DNA of 64,000 nt from Pycnopodia helianthoides (taxonomy: Eukaryota > Echinodermata > Asteroidea > Forcipulatida > Asteriidae). The notes under the pieces are model-generated. The model was given only the letters and a program-made list of their open reading frames with translations. It had not been told where the DNA came from and made no database searches. The position numbers and the translations under genes are program-made. Shown here piece by piece: positions 44,088-56,836 of this stretch (the stretch's first letter is position 1; the number at the start of each line of letters is the position of its first letter). The stretch lies in contig CM063260.1 of assembly GCA_032158295.1 (NCBI GenBank), positions 72,001 to 136,000 of the forward strand, read 5' to 3'.

Positions 44088-46034
44088 ATGCAGAGCCGGG
44101 GAGAGAAACATTCTTGCAGGTTTTGCGATAAATGTTTTGACCGTCCTTGCAAACTTGCTCGCCATGAGGAATCCCACAAGGGTAAACCATTCATATGTCA
44201 GTTCTGCGGTATGGCTTTCAGAGATAGCCATATGGCTAACGTACATGTCCTTGCTTTCCATAAGCCTGAACTCCAAATTACTTCAAAACGGCAGTATTTC
44301 AAGATGATAGATGTTGATGATGGGAAACACTCCGAGGTCAAACATCGACAATTAGCTGGCTCCAAATTAGCCGGCGTCACTGATGCAGCCGCTTGCCGCA
44401 ACTATCTCTGTGACTGCGGCTTGGGGTTTAAACGCAAAAGTCGTATAACACAACACCAAATGTACTGCCAGATCCACACAAACAGAGTTAAGGCAAGAGA
44501 GAGTGAGAAAAATGAAAGTCAACAGGAAAAACGGCTTAAGAAAAGCAAGAGTAATTCTTCACATGAGTTTCGTTGTGACAAGTGTTCAAGTACATTTAGA
44601 TCAATGGAATCTCTTCAAGAGCACAAGAGGCATGTACACAACAGGAAAAAGGCCCGGCCATCCAGAGCTCATATTAAATTAAAGAAAAATCAAAACTCTG
44701 GAAGTAGAGTCGTCAACAAAGCCACTATTTCTGCGCGCAGCAGCACAATGGTTACAAGATCTTTGTCGATCAAGCATGTCTCGTCCAAAATGAGACGTCG
44801 CAGGGCTTGCTCCATATGTGGTAAGTCGTTATCGAAGAGGAGCTTGCCTTTTCACCGCAAGCAGCACATCCTGGCCATTCTAAACGCCAAATATCAGAAC
44901 GAGTTGACGTCACCATTGCAGGTGTTATACTTGTGCAGATACGAAACTTGCTATCGGGCATTCTTGGACAAACATAAGTTATCGTGTCATGAGGTGGTCC
45001 ATCTTGGCAGCAAACCCTTCATGTGTGACCTGTGCGATAAAGTGTTCCGGACAGAATCACAACATGAAAAACACATCTCGACTTGTATGCGGCGGCTTAA
45101 GGAAAATGCATGCTGGTATTGCAGTAAATTCTTTGGAAAAAACAGCGATCTCATCCGCCATGAAGACACACATGTTCAAAAGACAGCTCCATACTTTTGC
45201 GGGCATTGCTCTAAAAATATCCCCACACGGCCCGAACTCAACAAGCACCACTTCGATGTTCATCAGAATTTGAAGCCTCAGTCCAAAGCGGTCTTCTATC
45301 AGTGTATGTTCTGTTCCATACAAATGCCGAGTAAATCCAAGCTACTTGACCATGCTCAATCTGACCACTGGTCTGAAATAGCTAGCACCAACTTGATGGA
45401 TGGTCCCAGCGGCGAGTTAACAGATGATGAGAAGCAATGGGAATGTAATCAGTGCAGTAAAACTTTCGATCAGAAAATAATCTTAACTGAACACGAGAAA
45501 AGTCACAGTTCACAGGCACCATTCAATTGCAACGGATGTGAGCGATCATTTATGCTGAGAATGGCTCTCAAGCGGCACTCTGTAAAGTGTCCATCTGCTG
45601 TTGCCACCAGCACTGCAGCGATACATGAAGAAGCAACTAAAATAGTCGAGGCCACAGGAGAATGTGATGAAGAGGTTATAAGTATCTCGTCATCATCCCC
45701 ATCCCCATCCCCATCCCCATCCCCATCCCCACCAGCTAGTCCTGAGATGCAGTCCGTTCAGATACAGAGGTTAAAATCTGTGCCCGTGAGGAGACCAGGG
45801 AGCACAGAAGTTCATCATCAGTTCACAGTCCCCACGAACGGCGACTGTACAGCAACTGCGTCTTCACCCACAGGTTCCATCTCTCAACCCAGAGATCAGA
45901 TTTACCTGATTCAGTACTCATCTGAACACATGACCCATGGGCCATTAACTATATCCCTTCCAGATATTAACACGACAAGATCAGCAATCAGAATACACCA
46001 GAAGGTGCAAGTCTATCTGTTCCCATTCCAGTAA
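44088..46034 (+). CDS. C2H2 zinc-finger protein
   Basis: About 648 residues from the first in-frame ATG at 44088. About twelve C2H2 or CCHC-type fingers are spread through residues 1-520 (for example CRFCDKCFDRPCKLARHEES, CDKCSSTFRSMESLQEHKRH, CNQCSKTFDQKIILTEHEKS). A few are degenerate, and the last ends in Cys. Then follow a Ser-Pro repeat (SPSPSPSPSP, a CCATCC microsatellite in the DNA) and an unstructured tail. It is probably a nuclear DNA-binding protein; the target is unknown. The linkers are not the TGEKP type of KRAB-like arrays. The frame is open up to a TAA at about 44012, just after a strong acceptor ('ttttcttttaacag', 44008), so the start is either this ATG or lies in an unseen splice form. 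Confidence 0.78.
   Translation: MQSRGEKHSCRFCDKCFDRPCKLARHEESHKGKPFICQFCGMAFRDSHMANVHVLAFHKPELQITSKRQYFKMIDVDDGKHSEVKHRQLAGSKLAGVTDAAACRNYLCDCGLGFKRKSRITQHQMYCQIHTNRVKARESEKNESQQEKRLKKSKSNSSHEFRCDKCSSTFRSMESLQEHKRHVHNRKKARPSRAHIKLKKNQNSGSRVVNKATISARSSTMVTRSLSIKHVSSKMRRRRACSICGKSLSKRSLPFHRKQHILAILNAKYQNELTSPLQVLYLCRYETCYRAFLDKHKLSCHEVVHLGSKPFMCDLCDKVFRTESQHEKHISTCMRRLKENACWYCSKFFGKNSDLIRHEDTHVQKTAPYFCGHCSKNIPTRPELNKHHFDVHQNLKPQSKAVFYQCMFCSIQMPSKSKLLDHAQSDHWSEIASTNLMDGPSGELTDDEKQWECNQCSKTFDQKIILTEHEKSHSSQAPFNCNGCERSFMLRMALKRHSVKCPSAVATSTAAIHEEATKIVEATGECDEEVISISSSSPSPSPSPSPSPPASPEMQSVQIQRLKSVPVRRPGSTEVHHQFTVPTNGDCTATASSPTGSISQPRDQIYLIQYSSEHMTHGPLTISLPDINTTRSAIRIHQKVQVYLFPFQ
45695..45735 (+). 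repeat. CCATCC microsatellite inside the zinc-finger CDS
   Basis: About seven tandem 'ccatcc' hexamers encode the Ser-Pro repeat. Length changes would be in frame, so the stretch may vary between individuals. Confidence 0.85.
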
Positions 46035-49000
46035 AGCTGGAACGTGTGTTGTGAAATAACAGGAGAATTATTGGGAGAGGCTAGATGGTAGCAAATCACA
46101 CATACTCTTCAAAGACCACTGGGATGGGCCAGAGCTGAGTCCTGGGAGGGACCAGTTTTATTTGGCCACGTGGTTGCTGGATGCCATTTTCGGTCTAAAT
46201 GAAGCACAACCCAATGTGCAGTCATGTCTGGTACCCGGTGTGAACACATGTGGGTTTTTTTTCTGAAAATGGTTTCTAATTGTAAGTTTTTGCAAATTTC
46301 TCAATACACAGCTCTGGGATGGGCTGATGCTTGTACCAATTCTTGTTCAGGGTGTAGTGATGTACGATGGGAATGGTCGTACTGAGATCTTCGCAATGCA
46401 CACAATCACAACATCTACACACACACACATAATAATATGATAATGCATGGAGGTTCCATGGCTAATGTAAACAAGTAATTAGCACTCTTTTTTAAAACTA
46501 AATTTGCAAGAAGAATGTTGCAATCAAAGCCCGAGGCAAAGAATGACAATAGTTACACATGTATTTAGAATGGATTAACACGATAGAGCTACATTATTAT
46601 TGAAATTTGAATCTTTCGTAAACTGGAAGAGGTGACCAGGAGTTATTAGGTCAGGAAATACATGTAGTCCAATGCACACGTGCATAATGTTGGTCCATCC
46701 CAGCACCTTTTGATGTGGTGCTGGGACCAAGCAAAAAACCAATTGCACGATATCTACTATTTCTGCTGCCACCTAGCTTTCCAAAGTGTCCCATTATGTT
46801 GCATGGGAAGGCCCGATTTTAAAACCATTGCGCTGATGATCAAACTTAAAAGTGTAAATGTTTTGTTTAGAAGCTATTGCCGAACTTTTCTGAAATATTT
46901 GCCCATTCAACAGTTTTTCAAGCAGTGTCGTTTAATGTTCTAGATGATAGGAAACGTACAATGAAACTTTGCTAAAGTATGCATTTATTTCAATAAAGGA
47001 CAAAGATTATCATAACATAATGTACCATTGCAAAACAAGTCAAGAAACATTATGAAATTATGATAAAGTTTACATTTAAGATGCAGCAAGACAACATTTA
47101 AGGTACTAAAAGATATGAATAAAGAACTTGTTATGTTTGATTTGACTTCTTGACTCTCTGTAGTTGTCGTTGCTTCTGAAAATCGGTTTAAGGTGAAGCT
47201 GTTTAAGACCCGCACTCTCACTCAGATAAGGGTGGACTTGGGAGATCTGGTTAGCACTACATGTACTGTATAGGACCGTATACTATATACAATGTAGTTC
47301 TAAAGGATAATAACGGGGTTTGCCCTTAACTGGTTCAGTGACTAGCCAGCAGGACCAGTTAGCTTGTCATTTCACTGGTCCTCCAGCTTTTTCACAAGTC
47401 CATTCTTTATATTTATTAAAGATGCATTTCAACACTGAACTAGCCAGCATGACCACTTGGAGTGTTCTAGGTTCTTTTACATGTATATGTACTACCAATC
47501 CTGCTTATTGACTCTTCCGAAGGACAAGGCAATCATGATAAAGTATCTTGCACAGGGACACAAGTTCCATGACTAGGACTCAAACCCACACAATAAGTGT
47601 TCTAGGTTCTTTTATGTGCACTACTGATCCTGGTACATGAGACCTATGGCTGTCCCATCCAAAGGACAAAGCAAGTACAGTAAAGTATCTTGCTCAAGGA
47701 CACCGAGTGCCATGACCGGGACTCGAACCCACACTCTGCTGAATAGTAACACCACAGCTTGAGTCCGGTGGTCCATAGCTAATTACAGGATTCGAACTGC
47801 GGGTCTGTCGTCAATGGGCACTCAATGTGTGGTTGATGGTCAGACACCCTATGTTCTGACAACCTACACGTGTATTCCATAGGAATGAGAAATTCAAGAC
47901 TTTTCCTGGTGAAAGAAGTAGCTGTTAGTTTCTTAAGATAAAAAGAAATGATGCTCTTTGATGTACTTCTCTAGTGTTCATGGTGTTGTGTGGAGACTTC
48001 TGGCCAATTTAAGATGTAGTTTCCATTTGCATTTGTGTTTTTCCCCTTAAGTTATCAGCGGTCTCTTCATTAACTATTTTTGTAAGATACTCTGACGTGG
48101 AGGTTAAAGGAATTTAGGAAATAAATTTTCTGGGTATAAATAGAAAAGTAGTTTGAAAACATTGAAATTACTACATAAAAGCTTATAAAATTTAACATTT
48201 TATTTTGGTAATTTATAAGCTCAAAAATTCACATTCCAATTTGGAGGGGCGGGGCCCCCACCCCAACTTATGCAACAAAATTGAGGTTGTATACCAGGGC
48301 AAAAGATATCTTCCATATCACTGAGTAAAACAAACAAAGACCAACTCACTTCAATGACCTGTACATTTTAATATTAATTATTCATACTTTATAATAAAAA
48401 AACATACAAATAAATGCTGTAAACAAATAACGCTTAAAATATCAAAATATAAGTTAGTTATGTTCATTTCATTGATAATTAGTTTTGTTTTCAAATGAGC
48501 ATTAAATTGCCTTCATCATCAAGAATGCCAGTAGGTGTATACATAAACTAATACAAATTGATTTAAATACAAAAATACAGAAATACTTTGATCGTTGTGG
48601 CTGAAGTTGACGACTGACGACAGCGTTCATTATCACAAACCTTTCATATGTGTCGATGCTGTCTAAAAATGTAATAAACTTTCACTCATGCATGCACACA
48701 TCATCATTATTATTTTCACAGTTCAAGTGAACATTATACTAACTATCATGTTGGTAAGTGAGGGAGTATTGGAGCTGGAAGCGCAATGCAAACAAGTGCT
48801 ATCCACCTTTCTATCATTGATAAACAAACGGCACTGGTTGGCATGGACAGCCGATTTCTTAACAAACCATTCAATCGTGTTAACATATGTGACCATCAAA
48901 TTCAACATTTCTGCAGACTTTTAATTAAAACAAATTTCAACACCACTTCCAACAAATTCAACACCATTTTTGAATATTTGTGTAACATTGTTACAGAGTG

Positions 49001-49739
49001 TGGCTTTCTGTTTTTGCTTTGCATTTATGGCTTCCCATAGCTTTCCAACCTTGGTTGGCAAAAACTTGGGCTGTGACGTTGCAATAGAAAGGTCTATTTA
49101 CATACATGTATGTGTTCATAAACATTTGTTTACACTGCACTTCCGGCATCAATAGGTAGGGCTTACCAACGGAGTAACTTGTAAAATAATCTTTCCACTG
49201 ATAAAAGTGAACATAATATACATCATTTTATTATTATTTATCGTGGTTTACCATTAAATTTTTTAGTGACTAGCAAGTTGGATCAGTGAGCCTGTTTTTT
49301 CACTAGCCTGGCAGCTTTATCACTAGTCCTTGTTTCAATAATAGGATGCTTTTCAAAATTGAACTAGTAGCCAGCCAGACCACTTGTCCAGAATGTTTAC
49401 TGGTCCTCGAATGTTTTAACTAGCATTTATTTGGCCCGCAGACCTGAGAAAATTATTTGCATCTTCAAGTAATGAAAAACATTTATTGGAAAATGTATAT
49501 GTTTGAGCTAGCCTTCTCATTTCCATGTTTTACTTCATTGCACCTCCACCTTGATCAAGGTAATTATTGGCAAGCTTATAGTGTTCAAATTAACGGCCTT
49601 AAAGTTTGAAGGCAAAGGATAAAGGATTGGTAGCAAAACTAAGTTGAACCCAAACTCTGAAAATACCAGAACTTGAGTCCAGTGGACTGGTTTGTTCGGC
49701 CACCTTGTCACTACCACTATCCCTAGACACTAGACCGAG
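46035..49739. other. 3' flank of the zinc-finger gene and intergenic DNA
   Basis: No further gene is recognised. It holds SINE pieces (47455-47780), two copies of a 'gtgactagc...tcactggtcctcc...' repeat (about 47330 and 49260), and AT-rich DNA at 48100-48560. Candidate AATAAA signals occur, but none can be assigned. Confidence 0.45.
47595..47780 (-). repeat. tRNA-headed SINE, family 1
   Basis: Minus-strand copy with 'gggttcgagtcccggtcatg', 'gtgtccttgagcaagatac' and the tRNA-like 'accggactcaagctgtgg'. A second partial copy abuts it at about 47455-47594. Confidence 0.6.
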
Positions 49740-52700
49740 TTAAAACAGATTAGTTTTCAGCATGACGTTCGTGAACTCCTGCAGGTCTACCTCGTTGTCC
49801 CCGTTCCGATCTGCCTCTTCTATCATATCTCGTAATTCCTGCTCTGTGAATTTAACCCCCGCCTCCTTGCAAGCCTTTTTTAAGTTATCCAAGGTGATCC
49901 TTCCAGTTCCTTCTGAATTAAATCAAGCCAAGAGAAAAGGGGGGAAGGGTAAGGGTAAATCAATCAAACTAAAGTGTCAACTTGTTATTAGTGTTTAATT
50001 TTCTCAACTCATGCTGTGGTTCTTATTGGTCTTTCTTTGCCTGCCATAGCCACCATGTAAACCTCCTTTTTCTTCATATTTTGTTTTATTTATTCACATG
50101 GGTAAAAGAACTGGGCAGTCTAAAAAGTCTTGAAAATTTTTTTTTTTTTGAGGATTCACATTTTCAAACTCCCTCAAGTCTCTAGGTTGGGCTATAGAGA
50201 AAGAACCACAGTTTAGCTTTGAGGTGTTTGGAACTCATGTTAAATAGGATGTTGACTGCTCTATTATTCCGACACCCTCTGTTCCAGAAAACCCCACATG
50301 ATTTACACGCTAGGGTAAGGGTGAGGAAAATACACTAGGGGTGTCAGAACATGGGGGTGTCGGAACATAGACCTGTGTAACCAGAGACAATATACATGTA
50401 CGCTTATTACAGATTGTCGTTTGCTGTACCTTTTGGGGAACTGGCATAGTCTAGATAATGACTAATGGTTTCGCAGGGTTTTAAGTGTCTTGCTGCTATG
50501 TTCTGTTGTTACCAAACTCACCATAATCAAACATACGAAAGCCTTGCTGTATTTCCGCAAATGCGTCTCTCGCCGTTCCCTGTCTATCAATAATAAACTC
50601 CAGGAACTCACTGAAGTCGATCGTTCTGCAAATTTGAAAACAAATCAGAGAAAAGAAGGAATGACTTAATCTACCAGAAATGATGCAAATCCTTCAAATA
50701 CAGATTTTTTTTCTGAAATCCACCCAATTTCAGATTCCTACTTCTATATATTTTGCTGTTCAAAAATTTCAATATTTCCCGAGCTGTGACGAAAGTATTT
50801 TCTTTATGGCTTCTGCCCACCATCAATGCAGATATTTATTTCAAATAAGCATTTTCACTTCACGATAATAAAACAAAAATGAACATTTACTACAGTTTAC
50901 TCCCACTACTCTAACTAAACATTAAAAAAACATTGATATTGCCAAAGCCTTTCGTTGAAATCATGCTCATAGTCTTACCCAGATCTGTCGAGGTCCATAT
51001 CTGCTACCATTGCACGTGCCTGTTGCTTGGTCAGTTTGAATCCTAGAGCTCTCATAGTACTCCTGACAGCATCAGCTTTGATCATACTAAGACAAAAATG
51101 AAAAGTTGTTGACACCTTAAAATCAGTTGATGGGACCATTATACCAAACGCAGAATTCTATGGTGAGCTTCCTAGGATCGGTGATTAGATAAGCTGGCTA
51201 CTAGGCAGGTGGAACTGGCTTACCACTGATATGCCATCATCCTGAAATCCGAAATCCATCTATTGGTAGTTAGCCAGTTGATACTGTGGAAGCCCACCAA
51301 GGGAACTAAGGAGGACATCATACCTCAACCTTCTCAGAAAAGATGCAGGAGTCGGTGGAGTATAGAGCATTTGTGAGCTTGCTGAATGTACATGTACTAT
51401 TGACCGACGGGACTATTGATCTGTGGTAGGGCTCGGCTGAGACCCCCACAGATAGATAGATTTGTATATCTTTGTTACTTTACCTGGGATAGAGTAGCCT
51501 GGTCAAAAGTCACTGTAATACTAGCCCTATGTTTAACAAGAGTAAGGAATTCATACTCGACATATTATTTCCCTAATGGCCTGGAAGTGAAACCACACAA
51601 GTCAGACAGTAATTTTTGTTCCCTTATTAACGTGCAACTCTCATGGCAATCTGGTAAATTGACAAGCAACACTGAACACTATTTTTCATGCAAAGGGAGA
51701 AGCACTTATGGTTTATTGTCTTGATCACAAGCACTGGCAAGATAAAAGCCCCCCCTCAATTAAAAGTCAGCATTTTGGGCCTCGGTGAAACACCAAATAA
51801 AGTAAATAAGGACATCCAGACTAAATTTCAGTAATTTTGTCGACCAAAAAAACTTATTGCATCCAAATAAAGGGTTTGTTGCCTTGATATTTACCAGGGC
51901 ACTATACTTGGTCGTAAATGAAATAATGGAGAATATTGGTAGAGTCGGCAAGTCAGCAAACTGTCTTTCATACCCGCCCCTTCCCTGGCCGTAACTCCTC
52001 AAAAGGGAAATGCGAGTAGGTACATTAGCTTCCATAAATCCTCCCCCCAAAAATAATTGCCTTGCCCTCTGCCCTGAGAAAGGAACATGTAAAATTTACC
52101 CTTCACTATCTGCAAAAGCATCAAACACTGTTTTTAAATCTCGGATCTCGTGAGGCGTCAACTGCTGGAAGGCTTTGGCTGAAATCTTTGCCCCAAGGAA
52201 CTCTTTGGTGTTTAGGTCCACCTTTTCTCCGGTCAAAACAGATTTTAACTGCAAAGAAAGGAAATGTAATTTCTAATGTGTATTTGAACAAAAAGAATAA
52301 CAATGGGTTAAAGGTTTAAAGGCACAGTACAGGTTTGGTAATGACTCTAAAATTTAATGACAATAAAAACTTACTCAGTAAGAAGTACAGCAGCCTTGGG
52401 TATTATAATGAGTTTGGAGAAACTTTTAACTTCGAAGCACTACGGTTATGGAAAATATATCACTTTTTATTCCCCAAAATTTGAATCTGAAAAGCATTTC
52501 TGTCAGAAACGCTTTTCAGACTGTGTATTCCTATGGGGAATATTCTTCCTGCGTGGAAATATTCGCTCCGGTGATTTCTCAAAAACGCAACCACCTTTTG
52601 AAGTGAAATTTTCACAGGCTAGTTTTATTGTATGTACCTACATTTATATAGGATTAACACAATCAGTAGGCTCCAATTACCAAACGTGTACAGCATCTTT

Positions 52701-53987
52701 AAACACCTTGTTCCAACCAGAGGCATAACCATAGGAAGGCAGGGGAAAGCAGCCCCCAGCTCAGATTGACTCTTTCCCCCTCGTGCCCCCCCCCCTCCAT
52801 GAAATCAAAAGAAATACAAAAATGAATGGTTCAATACATTAAATAGCCCCCCCCAAAAAAAAATAAATACTAATAATAATAATAATAATAATTGTTTTTA
52901 TATAATATAAATTAAATAAATAAATAAAATAAATAATACAAAAATATATTTTTCTTCTTTTCTTTTCCGAAGCTTGCCCCCCCCCCCCGTTTGTTATTGT
53001 CTGGTTACGCCACTGCGACACCCCTATGCTACAGATGCTATGTCTGTTCCTAATCTTAATCCTAACCCTCACCCTAACTACCTCCATGACCATAGGCCTA
53101 ACCCTGGCATGCCATGAAATGAATGAGGGATTATCGGAAAGAATATCGGAACAAACATGGCATAGCATTAGGGTTGTTGGAACATCACATAGGGTGTTGC
53201 AGTCACTTCTGGTACTTAAGTTAAAGAACCACACCCCATAACCAGTTCCATACTACTACAAAAAGTAGAACCTACATTTACTTGGCATTAATACCATGAT
53301 TACTAGTTTGTTACGCTAAAAAAAAGCAGTATTAAGTTACACTGTCCGATAAATGATGCTGTTTCAAAATGAAAAACATACAAATACTTCCGCATTATTG
53401 ATCATACCACGGACAATACAACAGATATTATTAAAAACATGTGCAAAATTGTTTGTGAAACGGTACTTCCCAAAATTATTAATAAAAATAATATTTCATT
53501 TTTAACCGTAATTAACTATACCACTTATCATCTGCGGATTTGTTCGTGCAATTACCTTTAAAGAAAGCTTATAATAACTTTTTTTTATCTATGCAAACAG
53601 CTACATGGAATTTATATTTTTTTAAAGTGGCCAAAGTTCAGACCAAACATCTTTCCAGTCACAACCATTCAAGTTGAGTTGAGTTGAGTTTATACTAAAT
53701 CACTCAGCGAAGCATAGAGCATGTAGAGCAGGGCGTAGACCCAGTAACTGGGGCGCTGTATTCGTAGATAATGTCAAAATTTCGAAAAAGGAATACAGCG
53801 CCCCAGTTACTGGGTCTAAGCAGGGCGTATCACCAGGACAGGTTACTAATTTATTATTAATCATGAAATTCACCTTTTCCTGGTACGAGGCACCCGTTGA
53901 AGTACTCTGTCCAACTTTCCCAGTATCCCCCACCGCTGTCTTAGATTTGCTGCGTTTCTTTTTAACTTTATTCGAATCTGAAGACAT
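49740..53987 (-). CDS. Centrin-like EF-hand protein (five exons)
   Basis: Exons in coding order: 53987-53874, 52248-52100, 51086-50979, 50625-50522, 49912-49740. They total 648 bases, 215 residues, and all splice phases agree. Centrins are small calcium-binding proteins of centrioles and basal bodies. The N-terminus is long and basic (MSSDSNKVKKKRSKSKTAVG, ending near residue 70), then four EF-hands. EF1 is degenerate (FADSEGMIKADA), EF2 canonical (DLDRSGTIDFSE), EF3 lacks the final acidic residue (DYEGTGRITLDN), EF4 is canonical (DRNGDNEVDLQE). The C-terminus KTNLF resembles centrin's KKTSLY. At 215 residues it is longer than the usual 165-175 of centrins, mostly through the N-terminus, so it is a divergent relative. 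Confidence 0.82.
52315..52703 (+). mobile_element. Terminal-inverted-repeat element, copy 1
   Basis: 'ttaaaggcacagtacaggtt' at the left, 'accaaacgtgtacagcatct' then 'ttaa' at the right. It contains the hairpin 'tctgaaaagcatttctgtca' / 'gaaacgcttttcaga'. It lies in intron 1 of the centrin-like gene. A second copy is at 58360-58676, inverted. Confidence 0.7.
53736..53818. repeat. Perfect 28 bp inverted repeat
   Basis: Arms 53736-53763 and 53791-53818, 'tagacccagtaactggggcg' and on, with a 27-base AT-rich loop. It lies in intron 1 of the centrin-like gene, 56 bp beyond the donor. Confidence 0.8.
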
Positions 53988-54454
53988 GATAACAACTTAA
54001 TTTGATTCAAACTTTTACTTTTTACAAAAGACAATCAAATCGTGAACGTTGTGTATAATAACCACGGCGACGACGAGAGATAAGGTGATTGTTGCTGTGT
54101 ATTACCTCCAGTAAATATCTAATGTGATCGTAGAGGGCGCTGTATAATTTGTTTGGGTCCGATAGCCAAGCACACACAGTACACATAGCATGTTCTCTGA
54201 GTTCTATTTCTATGGGTCCGACCAAACTTTATTCGAATTCTACGTCTACAATCAATAGAGCAATTAAATTAATCATAATCGATGTGAATGTCAGTTAAAA
54301 CCTGCAAACGATATTTGCTCATAGATCTATAAACTTTTCAAGGGCTCAATGGTTGATGATGTTACTCATAGATCCAGTCCGGGTTGCCGTTCCCGACTGA
54401 CGCGATCTTACGAGCCCGGACACTATTGTTGCTTGGACCCGTGTACTGGATTCA

Positions 54455-54650
54455 ACTTTTAATTTTAAATATCAAGTAATAAACCACAGGGAAAGCTATC
54501 TGGGTAAATTTTAAATAATTTTGACTTGGGTTGAACAAAGAAAAAGTTACCAGAGCGGGACTTGAACCTGCGACCACGCAACCTCCGGATTAAAATGCAG
54601 GCGCTCTACAAAAAATGGGTGGGATGGGCTATATCTGGCCCTAAAATCTA
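54455..54650 (-). repeat. tRNA-headed SINE, family 2
   Basis: Minus-strand copy of the family seen at 35760, with 'tagagcgcctgc' and 'caggttcaagtcccgctct'. It shares 'tcaagtaataaaccaca' at one end. Confidence 0.55.
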
Positions 54651-55619
54651 ATTCACATGTAGGTTTTACGACTGTACAGTACATTTGTGATCCATGGCCA
54701 GCCACCTCAGGGGCCTCAAACCTTGCCCCCTTAATTAATATCATTAAATAAACAAAGTTTGCAAGTACAACGGTTACGATACGATAATAATAAAAACAAA
54801 AATTAAAAACCTGTATATTAATACGTTTTTCTTTTTGAAGTTACAAACTGTTTTTTAAATAGTTTTGTATGAAGACATTGTTACGTACATGTATAGGCCG
54901 CGCCCACTTATCTAAATTAACATGGCTTATTTATTTTTTGAAGTTTAAAAAATGTTGTTTAAATGTTTGTCTAAGTTTATTTCGTGGTGGGGCTGAACAA
55001 CACCGAGACCTCCGATCCATACGATTGATTGAGGGTCGATCAAAGGCCAACAGTCCAAAGAGGAAGGGCTCTGCCAAGGGCGTGGCTTAAACATTGATAT
55101 TAATTTGAGTATAGTTCTGAAGTAGACGTCTGAATGAAAAGAAGTTGACGAGGTAAGATCGTGTTTTTATTGTTTTCTACAACTGTAAACATCAAGTGCA
55201 CATACAGACACAACCTTACGGATCGGGTTTGTGTGGTCCACCTTTTCTATAGAATTCCTCTGTGTGGTCCAAGTTGAAAAAAGAACAATCTTGTGGGGTA
55301 TATTTTTCCATTGTGTAAAAGACCCCATGAGCCCATCCGTAAGCCATCCGTAAGATTTTCAATAAGGGATTGTTAGTTTCATCTATGCGTAAAAATATAT
55401 ATTACCAGACAATTTTCATTGATTTCATTTCAGCGGTTAACGTGCTTAAATGTGTTCAGGTGGGGCGATCATTGCAAATCGTCTCCCCTATTAAACTAGG
55501 TACACTAATCGACGTAACTTCCCAAAATTGTTATCGTCAATCCTCGGATTTGTTCGTTGTTGTTGTTTTTTGATCGTTATTTGTTTAAACAGACTTCATT
55601 ACAAATATATGACCTGCCT

Positions 55620-55750
55620 AAAGCCCGGTTCATACTTCACGAAAAAGCGAATGCGAAGCTAATTTAATCGGTATATGCGTAGTTTTACAAGTTGTGACGC
55701 AACAAAATTCGCGTCGCAATCGCTTTGGCGTCAAGTATAAACCGGGCTTC
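55620..55750. mobile_element. Short inverted-repeat element (MITE-like)
   Basis: About 130 bp with imperfect terminal inverted repeats 'aagcccggttcatact' and 'agtataaaccgggctt'. Internal 'gcgaatgcgaag' and 'ttcgcgtcgcaatcgc' also pair partly. Confidence 0.65.
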
Positions 55751-56108
55751 ACACTTCTTATTTTGTACAGTTCCCCAAAACTGTCAACACGATTTTCGAC
55801 CACATAAATTTATACATTATTTTCTTTTATAACACACCTCTTGCTTGTTCTGTATTCTGGTTGGCTGAAACACGGTCACGTGGGATGAACTATTGTAGGC
55901 TAGTGCATGAGATTTGCACAACCATGAACTAGACATCGCACGCGCGTAGTTTGCGGGAAATAGTTCCCGAAGCGGGCAATAGTCTTTCAATTTTTGACTG
56001 CTTACAGCGCCCTCAAGAGGTTGCCAGGCTCATCTTAATAAGAAAAAAGTGATCGGATCACGTAGTTTCTTTTCTTATTTCATATTTTGGACCGAGTTGT
56101 GTTATAAA

Positions 56109-56273
56109 ACACATATGGACTGTCATGATTCTGTCACTAGAGCACGTCTATCCCCCGTCGGGCCTGTGAGTGACCAGAAGAGGGACCTATTTCCCGAGGC
56201 CTCTTCTGGTCACTCACAGGCCCTCGGGGGAATAGACGTGCTCTAGTGACCTCATTGCCAGTCCATATGTGTA
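56109..56273. repeat. Foldback, about 165 bp
   Basis: Arms 'acacatatggactg', 'gtcactagagcacgtctatc', 'gggcctgtgagtgaccagaa' pair with their complements on the right, with a loop near 56185-56200. It lies about 560 bp upstream of the sulfotransferase-like gene. Confidence 0.7.
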
Positions 56274-56836
56274 TATTAAACAGAGGCACACTACAGGCAT
56301 AATTTCGATGCAACGTTATTTCTGTATCCCTTTAAAGGCTGAACAACGGAGTTAAACATTACGTTTATTTATACCACATACAAAGATCCTTGGCATTTGA
56401 ATGGTGGAACACGCGTCACGTGTCATGATCCTTTATTTTGTAATGTATTCTGACGCGACGCTCCAAAGTTAATATAGGAGTCCTATAGTATTAACCCCCA
56501 TGACGCTTTTGACGCTTCATAGCTTCCTTTCCACATGAATCGTTCCCGCCTGTTTGTCCAAACGAGGCAAGGTTGTAACAAGGTTCGGCGTCTATTATGT
56601 AGCTGTTCATATTGTTTAGAAGAAGTTTATAGAATGTTCAGAGTGTGGGGTGGACGAGAATAAATAAAACTAATATTCAAAAACTGCATTTCATTCGTGC
56701 ATTATTTAAGAATATCATCACACTGTGAAATCTGGCTTTTCCAAATAGTCACGACCTCGTGATTATACTCTTTGGCAATGTTCTCATATGCATCCAATGT
56801 TTAATACCAGTTTACTGCATGATATCATTTTGGTAG

